From positions 1-10,682 of the forward strand of contig DHQM01000040.1 in assembly GCA_002408105.1 (NCBI GenBank): a stretch of 10,682 nt of DNA, given 5' to 3'. The first letter of the stretch is position 1. Every line of letters starts with the position of its first letter. The position numbers were made by a program, and so were the translations under genes. Source of the DNA: Gammaproteobacteria bacterium UBA5338 (GTDB lineage: Bacteria; Pseudomonadota; Gammaproteobacteria; Pseudomonadales; UBA5862). Under the pieces are notes generated by a model, which worked only from the letters and a program-made list of their open reading frames with translations, was not told where the DNA came from and made no database searches. This document shows positions 1-8,680 of this stretch, piece after piece.

Positions 1-2251
<2,251 letters not shown>

Positions 2252-2257
2252 ACTTAT

Positions 2258-2270
2258 TATCAATTGGTTA
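2258..2270 (+). promoter_or_regulatory. candidate IHF binding site upstream of serC
   Basis: The 13 bases TATCAATTGGTTA match the published IHF consensus WATCAANNNNTTR at every specified position. The site lies in the A+T-rich gyrA-serC gap, 20 bases before the serC ATG. A TATTAT hexamer at 2255-2260 (5 of 6 to the sigma-70 -10 box) overlaps it, but no -35 box is visible at 16-18 bases upstream. The match is seen directly. IHF occupancy and any effect on serC transcription are inference. Confidence 0.4.
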
Positions 2271-2290
2271 GAGAGAGAACTTAAGCGGCG

Positions 2291-3376
2291 ATGAATCGAG
2301 CCCACAACTTCAGTGCAGGGCCTGCGGCCTTGCCGGAACCCGTGCTTGAACGCGCGCAAGCCGAACTACTTGACTACCAAGGCCGCGGGCTCTCGGTGAT
2401 GGAAATGAGCCACCGCAGTTCCGAGTTCATGGCCATTGCTGAACGGGCTGAGGCCAGCCTGCGCGACCTGCTGGGTGTCGGCCCTGAGTACCGTGTGTTG
2501 TTTTTGCAGGGCGGTGCAACTGCGCAGTTTGCTGCGGTGCCGCTGAACCTGCTGGGTGGTACGTCCAGTGCGGATTACATCAACACCGGAAGCTGGTCCA
2601 AGAAAGCGATCGCCGAGGCCAAGCGGTACTGTGAAGTGCGGGTTGCAGCCAGCAGTGAAGGCGATGGCTTCACCCGTGCCCCCGAACAGAAGGAATGGCA
2701 GCTCAACTCGGATGCGGCCTATTGCCACTACACGCCCAACGAGACCATCGGCGGGGTTGAGTTTCACTGGGTTCCAGAAACCGGGTCGGTTCCTCTGGTG
2801 GCGGACATGTCCTCGACGCTGCTGTCGCGCCCGTTGGATGTGTCCCAGTTTGGCGTCATCTATGCCGGCGCTCAGAAGAACATTGGTCCGGCCGGACTCA
2901 CCCTTGTGATCGTTCGAGAGGACCTGTTGGGGCGCGCCGATGCCCACACACCCCTGGTGCTGGATTACCAAGTGCAGGCAGAAAATGGCTCCATGTACAA
3001 CACCCCGCCGACCTTTGCATGGTATCTCGCCGGCCTTGTGTTCGAATGGTTGCAGGACCAGGGTGGGTTGGCCGCCATGGGGCAGTGCAACGCACGCAAG
3101 GCCAGCAAGCTGTACGCAGCGATTGATGGCAGTGACGGCTTCTACCGCAACCCAGTGTCGCTGGACAGCCGCTCCTGGATGAACATTCCGTTCATCCTCA
3201 AGGACCAGCGCCTCGACCAACCGTTTCTCCAGGGGGCCAACGAAACCGGCTTGCTCAACTTGAAGGGCCACCGCTCCGTAGGGGGAATGCGCGCGAGCAT
3301 TTACAACGCCGTCAGCGAGTCTTCTGTGGATGCCTTGATCGCCTATATGCATGATTTCGCAAACCACCATGGCTAG
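2291..3376 (+). CDS. serC: phosphoserine / phosphohydroxythreonine aminotransferase
   Basis: SerC (also PdxF) is a cytosolic class V PLP-dependent aminotransferase. It converts 3-phosphohydroxypyruvate to phosphoserine with glutamate as donor, and acts on the 4-phosphohydroxythreonine pair in pyridoxal phosphate synthesis. The 361 residues match the family's usual length. Visible motifs are NFSAGPAALP at the N-terminus, EMSHRS (residues 39-44), the substrate loop GGATAQFAAVP, and AGAQKNIGPAG with the Schiff-base lysine Lys196. The C-terminal GHRSVGGMRASIYNA carries His327 and Arg328, which bind substrate phosphate in E. coli SerC. The ATG at 2291 gives the usual family N-terminus. Its ribosome site is weak: a GAGAGAGA purine run at 2271-2278 sits a little far upstream. 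The stop lies close to the pheA start region, suggesting translational coupling. Its PLP role fits a neighbourhood with a second PLP aminotransferase (hisC). Confidence 0.97.
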   Translation: MNRAHNFSAGPAALPEPVLERAQAELLDYQGRGLSVMEMSHRSSEFMAIAERAEASLRDLLGVGPEYRVLFLQGGATAQFAAVPLNLLGGTSSADYINTGSWSKKAIAEAKRYCEVRVAASSEGDGFTRAPEQKEWQLNSDAAYCHYTPNETIGGVEFHWVPETGSVPLVADMSSTLLSRPLDVSQFGVIYAGAQKNIGPAGLTLVIVREDLLGRADAHTPLVLDYQVQAENGSMYNTPPTFAWYLAGLVFEWLQDQGGLAAMGQCNARKASKLYAAIDGSDGFYRNPVSLDSRSWMNIPFILKDQRLDQPFLQGANETGLLNLKGHRSVGGMRASIYNAVSESSVDALIAYMHDFANHHG

Positions 3377-4490
3377 CGACGGGGCGGGCGTGAGTGACAC
3401 CTCCGAAAATGAACAGCTGCAGCGTCTCCGCGTAGAAATTGACCGCATCGACACTGAACTGTTGGCGCTGATCAGCCGCCGCGCCGAAGCCGCGCAGCAG
3501 GTCGCAGAGGTTAAGACCCGCTGTGCCGGGCAGGGTCCGGTGGTGTTCTATCGGCCGGAGCGCGAGGCGCAGGTGCTCAAGCGAATTCGTGAGCAGAACC
3601 CAGGCCCGCTCCCCGACGAGCGCGTGGTCACCCTGTTCCGCGAACTGATGTCGGCCTGCCTTGCCTTGGAGCAGCCGCTGCGAATTGCCTACCTCGGCCC
3701 GCAGGGAACCTTCACCCAGGACGCGGCAGTGAAGCAATTTGGTCATGCGGCCGAGGGGCTGGCGCAAGCTACGATTCGGGATGTGTTTCGTGCCACCGCC
3801 CAGGGTGAGGCGCACTATGGCGTGGTCCCGGTCGAGAACTCCGCAGAAGGTATGGTCAGTCAGACGCTCGACACCCTGGTTGATGCGGGGGTGTACATTT
3901 GTGGAGAGGTGGAGCTGCCCATCCACCACCACCTGTTGGGACTTCCGGGCCGTCCACAGCGGCCGCGCGAGCTGGTCTCCCACCAGCAGTCCCTGGCCCA
4001 GTGTCGCAACTGGATAGCGACCCACCTGCCCGAGGTCCACCAGCGGCCGGTAAACAGCAACGCCGAAGCTGCGCGTGCAGCGGCGCAAGACCCTCAACTG
4101 GTGGCCATTGCCAGCTCAACGGCGGCGGAAATCTATGGGCTCGAGGTGATTGCTGCCAACATTGAAGACCTCGCGGACAACACCACAAGGTTTCTGGTGA
4201 TCGGCGGTGTTGCCACTGAACCGAGCGGGCATGACAAAACCAGCGTTGTCCTCTCGATGGCGAATCGACCCGGCGCCCTGCACGATGCCCTGGGTGTTTT
4301 CGCCCGCTCAGGGATCGGACTTACGCGTTTGGAAACAAGGCCTGCACGCAACCGGCCTTGGGCTTACCGGTTTTTCATCGATTTTGAAGGCCACCGGGCC
4401 GATCCCAAGGTCGCATGCGCGATCGACGAGTTGAGCACCATGAACGTAGAGGTTCAGTGGCTGGGCTCTTACCCGTGCGCGGCACTCTGA
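3369..4490 (+). CDS. pheA: bifunctional chorismate mutase / prephenate dehydratase (P-protein)
   Basis: The enzyme turns chorismate into prephenate and then phenylpyruvate, the committed route to phenylalanine. Residues about 13-100 are an AroQ-type chorismate mutase, with LRVEIDRID and likely active-site residues Arg21, Arg38, Lys49 and Arg65-Glu66. Residues about 105-285 are the prephenate dehydratase (RIAYLGPQGTF at 105-115; the TRF motif at 273-275). Residues about 292-373 are an ACT domain with GALH (302-305) and ETRP (322-325), equivalents of the GALV and ESRP phenylalanine-binding motifs of E. coli PheA, so feedback inhibition is expected. The start is uncertain. ATG 3369 is listed and overlaps serC by 8 bases. 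GTG 3390 would give MSDTSENEQ, closest to homologous N-termini, and lies 13 bases past the serC stop. ATG 3351 is also in frame. None has a good Shine-Dalgarno; a G-rich run at 3381-3388 is very close to the GTG. Confidence 0.95.
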   Translation: MASDGAGVSDTSENEQLQRLRVEIDRIDTELLALISRRAEAAQQVAEVKTRCAGQGPVVFYRPEREAQVLKRIREQNPGPLPDERVVTLFRELMSACLALEQPLRIAYLGPQGTFTQDAAVKQFGHAAEGLAQATIRDVFRATAQGEAHYGVVPVENSAEGMVSQTLDTLVDAGVYICGEVELPIHHHLLGLPGRPQRPRELVSHQQSLAQCRNWIATHLPEVHQRPVNSNAEAARAAAQDPQLVAIASSTAAEIYGLEVIAANIEDLADNTTRFLVIGGVATEPSGHDKTSVVLSMANRPGALHDALGVFARSGIGLTRLETRPARNRPWAYRFFIDFEGHRADPKVACAIDELSTMNVEVQWLGSYPCAAL

Positions 4491-4527
4491 TCGATTTCAA
4501 CCACCAAGTTCCGCGGATTTTCTCGCC

Positions 4528-5637
4528 ATGAGCATCGACTTCTTCCAAGCCGCAGCCCCTGGGGTGCGCCGTCTTGCACCCTATGAACCCGGAAAATCGG
4601 CCGAGGTGGTGGAGCGAGAGCTGGGCATCACAGAGAGCATCAAGCTCGCGAGCAACGAGAACCCACTGGGCCCCTCACCGCTGGCCCGGCAGGCCGCTGC
4701 CCAGGCCCTGTGCGGATTGGGCCGGTACCCAGATGGTGGGGCTTTCACTCTCAAGCAATCCCTCGCTGCACGCCATCAGGTGGCGGAGAACCAACTCACC
4801 ATCGGAGCCGGCTCAAGCGACTTGCTCCGTTTGGTGGTGCAATCTTTCGTGACGCCCGGGGCCGAGGTCATCGTCAGCCAGTACGCGTTCGCGATGTACG
4901 CCATCTACGCCAGCGCGGTCGACGCCGAGCTGCGCGTGGTGCCGGCCAAAAACTGGGGACACGACCTCTCTGCCATGGCTGCGGCGGTGTCGCCGGCCAC
5001 ACGGGTGTTGTTCATTGCCAATCCGAACAACCCCACGGGGACCTGGGTGGATCACCAGGCGCTGGTCGACTTGCTCGATCGGGTTCCGAGGCATGTCATC
5101 GTGGTGCTTGACGAGGCCTACGCCGAGTATGTGAACGTCGCGGACTACCCGGATGGGATCGCGCTCACCCACGAGTACCCGAACCTGGTCGTGACCCGGA
5201 CTTTCTCGAAAGCGCATGGGCTTGCGGCCCTGCGCATTGGCTACAGCATCAGCCATCCCCAGGTCGCCGACCTGATGAACCGCATCCGCGAACCGTTCAA
5301 TGGCAACAGTGTGGCCCTCGCGGCTGCGGTGGCGGCGCTCGGGGACGCCGAACACCTTGAGCGGAGCCGACAAGCCAACGCTGCCGGAATGCGGCAAGTG
5401 GCGCTGGCCCTCGACGCGATCAAGCTGCAGTACATTCCCTCAATCGGGAATTTTCTCGCCGTTGAAACCCCAGGTCAGGCCGCACCCTACTACGAGGCGT
5501 TGCTGCGCCGGGGCGTCATCGTTCGTCCACTCGGCGGCTATGGCATGCCCCAGCACCTGCGGGTGACCGTCGGCACACCAGAGGAAAACAGCCGGTTCAT
5601 CGACGCAATGCGTGGCGTCTGCGCGGAGCTCCGATGA
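4528..5637 (+). CDS. hisC: histidinol-phosphate / aromatic aminotransferase (HisC paralogue)
   Basis: A 369-residue fold-type I PLP aminotransferase of the HisC family. HisC enzymes transaminate imidazole acetol phosphate to histidinol phosphate, and many also accept phenylpyruvate and 4-hydroxyphenylpyruvate. Motifs seen are LASNENPLGPSP (from about residue 40), NPNNPTG (165-171), DEAYAEY with Asp195 and Tyr198, TFSKAHGLAALRIGY with the PLP lysine Lys228, and the carboxylate-binding arginine Arg345 in LRVTVGT. Its position between pheA and tyrA matches the HisC2/HisHb copies of pseudomonads, which are credited with the last step of phenylalanine and tyrosine synthesis. I infer the same here, although a role in histidine synthesis cannot be excluded without knowing whether another hisC exists. 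The ATG at 4528 gives a standard N-terminus but has no recognisable Shine-Dalgarno in the 37-base gap after pheA. Confidence 0.93.
   Translation: MSIDFFQAAAPGVRRLAPYEPGKSAEVVERELGITESIKLASNENPLGPSPLARQAAAQALCGLGRYPDGGAFTLKQSLAARHQVAENQLTIGAGSSDLLRLVVQSFVTPGAEVIVSQYAFAMYAIYASAVDAELRVVPAKNWGHDLSAMAAAVSPATRVLFIANPNNPTGTWVDHQALVDLLDRVPRHVIVVLDEAYAEYVNVADYPDGIALTHEYPNLVVTRTFSKAHGLAALRIGYSISHPQVADLMNRIREPFNGNSVALAAAVAALGDAEHLERSRQANAAGMRQVALALDAIKLQYIPSIGNFLAVETPGQAAPYYEALLRRGVIVRPLGGYGMPQHLRVTVGTPEENSRFIDAMRGVCAELR
5625..5628 (+). promoter_or_regulatory. Shine-Dalgarno for tyrA-aroA, inside hisC
   Basis: GGAG sits 5 bases before the ATG at 5634, within the last codons of hisC. The hisC stop and tyrA start share ATGA (5634-5637). 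This fixes the start of the fused gene and indicates translational coupling to hisC. Confidence 0.7.
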
Positions 5638-7889
5638 CCGAGTCGCCGCCCAGACCCCTGTTCAACCAGGTCGCCATTTATGGCGTTGGACTGATTGGTG
5701 GGTCATTGGGCGCCGCGTTGCGTGCCCAGCGAATCGCTGGCGAGGTCATCGGTTGCGGGAGAAACCGCGCCAACCTCGAGGTCGCGGTTGAGCGCGGGCT
5801 CGTAGATCGGTTCGAGACCGATGTACGTGCCGCCGCGGAAGGCGCCGAGCTGGTGGTGCTGGCCACGCCACTCAGTGCCATTGAGCCCCTGTTGGAATCG
5901 CTCGCCCAAGACCTAGCGGCAGACGCCTGCGTCACCGACGTCGGCAGTGTGAAGGCCCCGGTGATCGAAGCTGTGCGCCGGGCTGCCCCTGGTTGCCTCG
6001 CTCGCTTCGTGCCCGGGCACCCGATTGCCGGCTCCGAGCGCAGTGGGGCCTGGGCTGCCGATGCGCGCCTATTCTGTGACCACCGGGTCATTTTGACGCC
6101 CACCGAAATTACCGACGCCTCGGCCGTTGATCGCATTGCTGCCATGTGGAGAAGGGTGGGGGCCCTCCCTGAACAGATGTCCCCGCAAGACCATGACGAG
6201 GTGCTTGCCGCCACCAGCCATCTGCCCCACTTGCTGGCCTTCGCACTGGTTGAGGAGTTGGCCGATGGCGACACACCCGCTCCGGTGTTCAGGTACGCCG
6301 CCGGCGGGTTTCGAGATTTCACCCGCATCGCTTCCAGCGACCCAAGGATGTGGCGAGACATCTTTTCAGCCAACCGGTTGGCGCTGAGCAAGCAGCTGGC
6401 TCGATACCAACGGGCACTCGGCCGCTGGCAACAGTGGGTGGAGCAGGACGATGGGCCCGCGCTGCAGAGCGCACTGCAAGCCGCCAAGTCGGCCCGTGAC
6501 CGCTGGCAGCAAGGCGATGTTCCCCCGTTACCGGAGACCCCGATGCAAGAAGAGCACGTACATTTTGTGGCAGAGCCTGGTGGCGCCCTGCACGGGGAGG
6601 TGCGTGTTCCCGGTGACAAGTCCATCTCCCACCGTGCCATCATGCTCGGGGCCCTCGGCGAGGGCTCCACCCGGGTGCAAGGTTTTCTCCCGGGCGAAGA
6701 CACCCTCGCGACCCTCAAGGCGTTTCAGCAGATGGGGGTCGAAATTCACCGGGTTGACGCCACATCCGTCGAAATCGAAGGTGTGGGGTTGCATGGCTTG
6801 CGAGCCCCAAACACCCCCCTTGATCTCGGCAACTCTGGCACCTCGATGCGCCTGCTGTGTGGTCTGCTCGCGGCGCAGAATTTCGACACCACCTTGACGG
6901 GCGATGCCTCGCTGACGCGCCGGCCGATGAACCGGGTTGTCGAACCCTTGCGGGCGATGGGCGCCGACATTGAAACCGCCACCGATGGCCGTCCGCCACT
7001 TTCGATTCACGGCAGAAGGTCGCGGCTTGTGGGCATGGAGTATCAGCTCCCCATGGCGAGCGCACAGGTGAAGTCGGCGTTGTTGCTGGCTGGCTTGTAC
7101 GCTCGAGGCACCACCACTGTGCTTGAGGGAGAGCCCACACGGGACCACACTGAGCGCATGCTGACCGGCTGTGGATATGCCGTTTCCGCGGTGCAAGATG
7201 GGCCGTTCAAACGCATTTCGGTGGCAGGTGGAGGGCGCCTTGCGGCCATGGACATCGAAGTGCCATCGGACATTTCTTCCGCTGCGTTTTTTTTGGTTGG
7301 CGCGTCCATCGCGCCCGGCTCCGACCTTCGATTGCCTGGGGTGGGCCTCAACCCAACTCGCACCGGGGTCATCGACATCCTGCGCTTGATGGGGGCGGAC
7401 ATCGAGGTGGAGCGCGAGTACTGGGCGGGCGGGGAGCCTGTCGGGGACCTGCGCGTCCGCCACGCCCCCCTGCGTGGCATCGACATCCCGGAAGCACTGG
7501 TGCCGCTCGCGATCGACGAGTTTCCTGCGATTCTCGTCGCCGCCGCCACCGCGGAAGGCAGCACGCGGCTCAGCGGCGCTGGCGAACTGCGGGTCAAGGA
7601 GAGTGACCGCATTCAGGCGATGGCCGATGGACTGAGTGCCTTGGGGATTGAAAACCAAGTGTATCCCGATGGCATCCGGATTCAGGGTGGCACCCTGGGA
7701 GGTGGGCGCGTCGATAGCCTAGGCGACCACCGCATCGCGATGGCGTTCTCAATGGCGGCATTGCGTGCTTCGGGCCCAGTGACCATCCTCAATTGCGCCA
7801 ATGTCGCCACCAGTTTCCCATCCTTTATTGCGCTGGCAACCGAGTCGGGTTTGCGCATCCATCTGGAAAACAGTCTGGAAGCGAAATGA
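5634..7889 (+). CDS. tyrA-aroA: fused prephenate dehydrogenase (TyrA) / EPSP synthase (AroA)
   Basis: One 751-residue polypeptide with two enzymes. Residues about 1-290 are a TyrA-family dehydrogenase that oxidatively decarboxylates prephenate (or arogenate) on the way to tyrosine. It has a Rossmann nucleotide site GVGLIGGS (Gly17, Gly19, Gly22), TDVGSVK, GHPIAGSE with His129, and SHLPH with His196; it has no ACT domain. After a linker, residues about 304-751 are 5-enolpyruvylshikimate-3-phosphate synthase, which joins shikimate 3-phosphate and PEP upstream of chorismate. Its motifs include GDKSISHR (Lys329), LGNSGTSMR (Gly402), RPMNR (430-434), IDEFP (Asp628), RVKESDR (Lys655) and DHRIAM (698-703). 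Both enzymes are continuous in one frame, and no frameshift is seen. Such fusions are known in Pseudomonas and related gammaproteobacteria. The gene overlaps hisC and cmk by 4 bases each. An in-frame ATG with a good ribosome site lies at the domain junction (6543). Confidence 0.96.
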   Translation: MTESPPRPLFNQVAIYGVGLIGGSLGAALRAQRIAGEVIGCGRNRANLEVAVERGLVDRFETDVRAAAEGAELVVLATPLSAIEPLLESLAQDLAADACVTDVGSVKAPVIEAVRRAAPGCLARFVPGHPIAGSERSGAWAADARLFCDHRVILTPTEITDASAVDRIAAMWRRVGALPEQMSPQDHDEVLAATSHLPHLLAFALVEELADGDTPAPVFRYAAGGFRDFTRIASSDPRMWRDIFSANRLALSKQLARYQRALGRWQQWVEQDDGPALQSALQAAKSARDRWQQGDVPPLPETPMQEEHVHFVAEPGGALHGEVRVPGDKSISHRAIMLGALGEGSTRVQGFLPGEDTLATLKAFQQMGVEIHRVDATSVEIEGVGLHGLRAPNTPLDLGNSGTSMRLLCGLLAAQNFDTTLTGDASLTRRPMNRVVEPLRAMGADIETATDGRPPLSIHGRRSRLVGMEYQLPMASAQVKSALLLAGLYARGTTTVLEGEPTRDHTERMLTGCGYAVSAVQDGPFKRISVAGGGRLAAMDIEVPSDISSAAFFLVGASIAPGSDLRLPGVGLNPTRTGVIDILRLMGADIEVEREYWAGGEPVGDLRVRHAPLRGIDIPEALVPLAIDEFPAILVAAATAEGSTRLSGAGELRVKESDRIQAMADGLSALGIENQVYPDGIRIQGGTLGGGRVDSLGDHRIAMAFSMAALRASGPVTILNCANVATSFPSFIALATESGLRIHLENSLEAK
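6533..6545 (+). promoter_or_regulatory. candidate internal translation start for AroA domain
   Basis: GGAG at 6533-6536 is followed after 6 bases by an in-frame ATG (6543-6545, Met304 of the fusion). This falls exactly where the EPSP synthase domain begins, 25 residues before its GDKSISHR lysine. Starting here would give a 448-residue protein, close to the length of stand-alone AroA. The sequence is seen directly; use of this start is inference. Confidence 0.4.
7877..7881 (+). promoter_or_regulatory. Shine-Dalgarno for cmk, inside aroA
   Basis: GGAAG lies 4 bases before the ATG at 7886, in the last codons of the tyrA-aroA gene. It supports 7886 as the cmk start rather than the upstream in-frame ATG at 7793, and fits the ATGA stop-start overlap at 7886-7889. 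Confidence 0.6.
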
Positions 7890-8578
7890 GCCCTGGGGTT
7901 CCGGTGATCACGGTCGATGGGCCGAGCGGGGCCGGTAAGGGCACCGTCGCCAAGGAGCTGTCGTTGCGCACCGGTTGGCGCCTGCTCGACAGCGGCGCAC
8001 TGTACCGACTGGTTGCACTCGCCGCGCGGCGCAGCCGGGTTGATTTGGACGCCGTCCGGCAGCTGGCCGAAATCGCCCGTACGCTGCCGGTTGAGTTCGA
8101 TTTGGACCAAGCGCGGTCTGGAACGCAGGTGCGCCTGTCGGGCGATGATGTCACCGATGAGATCCGCACGGAAGCGGCCGGGGCGGACGCTTCACGTGTG
8201 GCGCAATACGGCCCGGTGCGCGTTGCCCTGCTCGAGCGGCAACGGGCGATGCGAACACCGCCAGGACTGGTGGCAGATGGCCGTGACATGGGCACAGTGG
8301 TGTTTCCTGATGCGCCGCTGAAAATCTACCTCACCGCCTCCGCTGAAGAACGCGCGAGACGGCGCTGTGCGCAGTTGAAAGGGCAGGGGCACCATGTTAG
8401 CCTACCGCGCCTGATTCAGGAGCTCCGCGAGCGGGACGCGAGGGACCAAGGACGCTCGGTCGCTCCCCTCGCCGCTGCAAGCGACGCGATCACCATCGAC
8501 AACAGCGCTTTGAGCATCCCTGAAACAGTGGACCGGGTTCTTCGGCTCGCGCAGCAGAGAAACCTGATCAACGCCTGA
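7886..8578 (+). CDS. cmk: cytidylate kinase
   Basis: Cmk phosphorylates CMP and dCMP to the diphosphates with ATP in the cytosol, recycling nucleotides for RNA and DNA synthesis. The 230 residues match the bacterial long-form length (E. coli 227). The N-terminus MSPGVPVITVDGPSGAGKGT holds the P-loop at residues 12-20 with Lys18. It is followed by the family motif LLDSGALYR, an NMP-binding insert around residues 75-110 (SGDDVTDEIRTEA), and ADGRDMGTVVFPDAP with Arg133 and Asp134. The C-terminal ERDARDQGRSVAPL is also typical. I chose ATG 7886 because it has a Shine-Dalgarno, gives the standard N-terminus and overlaps tyrA-aroA by ATGA. An upstream in-frame ATG at 7793 would add 31 residues of out-of-frame aroA with no family match. 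cmk upstream of rpsA is a widely conserved arrangement in Proteobacteria. Confidence 0.97.
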   Translation: MSPGVPVITVDGPSGAGKGTVAKELSLRTGWRLLDSGALYRLVALAARRSRVDLDAVRQLAEIARTLPVEFDLDQARSGTQVRLSGDDVTDEIRTEAAGADASRVAQYGPVRVALLERQRAMRTPPGLVADGRDMGTVVFPDAPLKIYLTASAEERARRRCAQLKGQGHHVSLPRLIQELRERDARDQGRSVAPLAAASDAITIDNSALSIPETVDRVLRLAQQRNLINA

Positions 8579-8596
8579 CCCACCGTCCCGCCGATT

Positions 8597-8630
8597 GACC
8601 AGCAGGGGGCGCTGGGTCTTTCTTCTATCT
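8597..8630 (+). terminator. candidate terminator/attenuator between cmk and rpsA
   Basis: GACCAGC (8597-8603) pairs with GCT-G-GGTC (8611-8618), giving seven base pairs with one bulged G at 8614 and a 7-base G-rich loop. It is followed by a T-rich stretch at 8619-8630 (8 T in 12). The structure is 19 bases past the cmk stop. The stem is short and the T run interrupted, so partial termination or attenuation is more likely than a full stop. This rests on pairing by eye. Confidence 0.35.
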
Positions 8631-8661
8631 GGACCCGCGGGCGCTGGTACCGTGGCTGCAG

Positions 8662-8680
8662 GGCAGTGCACATTGCTGCC
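8662..8680 (+). promoter_or_regulatory. stem-loop in rpsA leader
   Basis: GGCAG (8662-8666) pairs with CTGCC (8676-8680). Two G-U pairs (8667/8675 and 8668/8674) extend the stem over a five-base loop. It ends 25 bases before the rpsA ATG. In E. coli the rpsA leader is folded and is the target of repression by S1 protein itself. Whether this hairpin plays that part here is inference. Confidence 0.3.

Noticed and set aside
2366..3454. Minus-strand open frame of 362 codons opposite serC
   Set aside because: It is the antisense shadow of serC; no recognisable domain or ribosome site supports it.
4302..4350. GALH and ETRP instead of the E. coli GALV and ESRP in the PheA ACT domain
   Set aside because: From memory of pseudomonad PheA sequences these are normal variants in this lineage, so they do not argue for lost feedback control.
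4491..4527. The pheA-hisC gap as a site for a promoter or terminator
   Set aside because: The 37 bases show no -10/-35 pair, no stem-loop and no T run; simple cotranscription is the better reading.
5678..7658. Two long overlapping minus-strand open frames opposite tyrA-aroA (346 and 376 codons)
   Set aside because: Both are antisense to conserved motifs of the fusion protein, and their compositions (rich in Arg, Ser, Ala, His, Gly) are those of mirrored high-G+C codons.
7793..7885. Upstream in-frame start for cmk at 7793
   Set aside because: The added 31 residues have no Cmk resemblance and overlap aroA. ATG 7886 has a Shine-Dalgarno and the standard N-terminus.
5634..7889. TyrA-AroA fusion as a novel gene fusion
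   Set aside because: The same fusion is already known in Pseudomonas and relatives; only its internal start and motif class are worth raising.
8595..8630. TTGACC resembling a -35 box upstream of rpsA
   Set aside because: No acceptable -10 box lies 16-18 bases downstream (the bases there are CTTTCT or TTTCTT), and the hexamer is part of the stem-loop.
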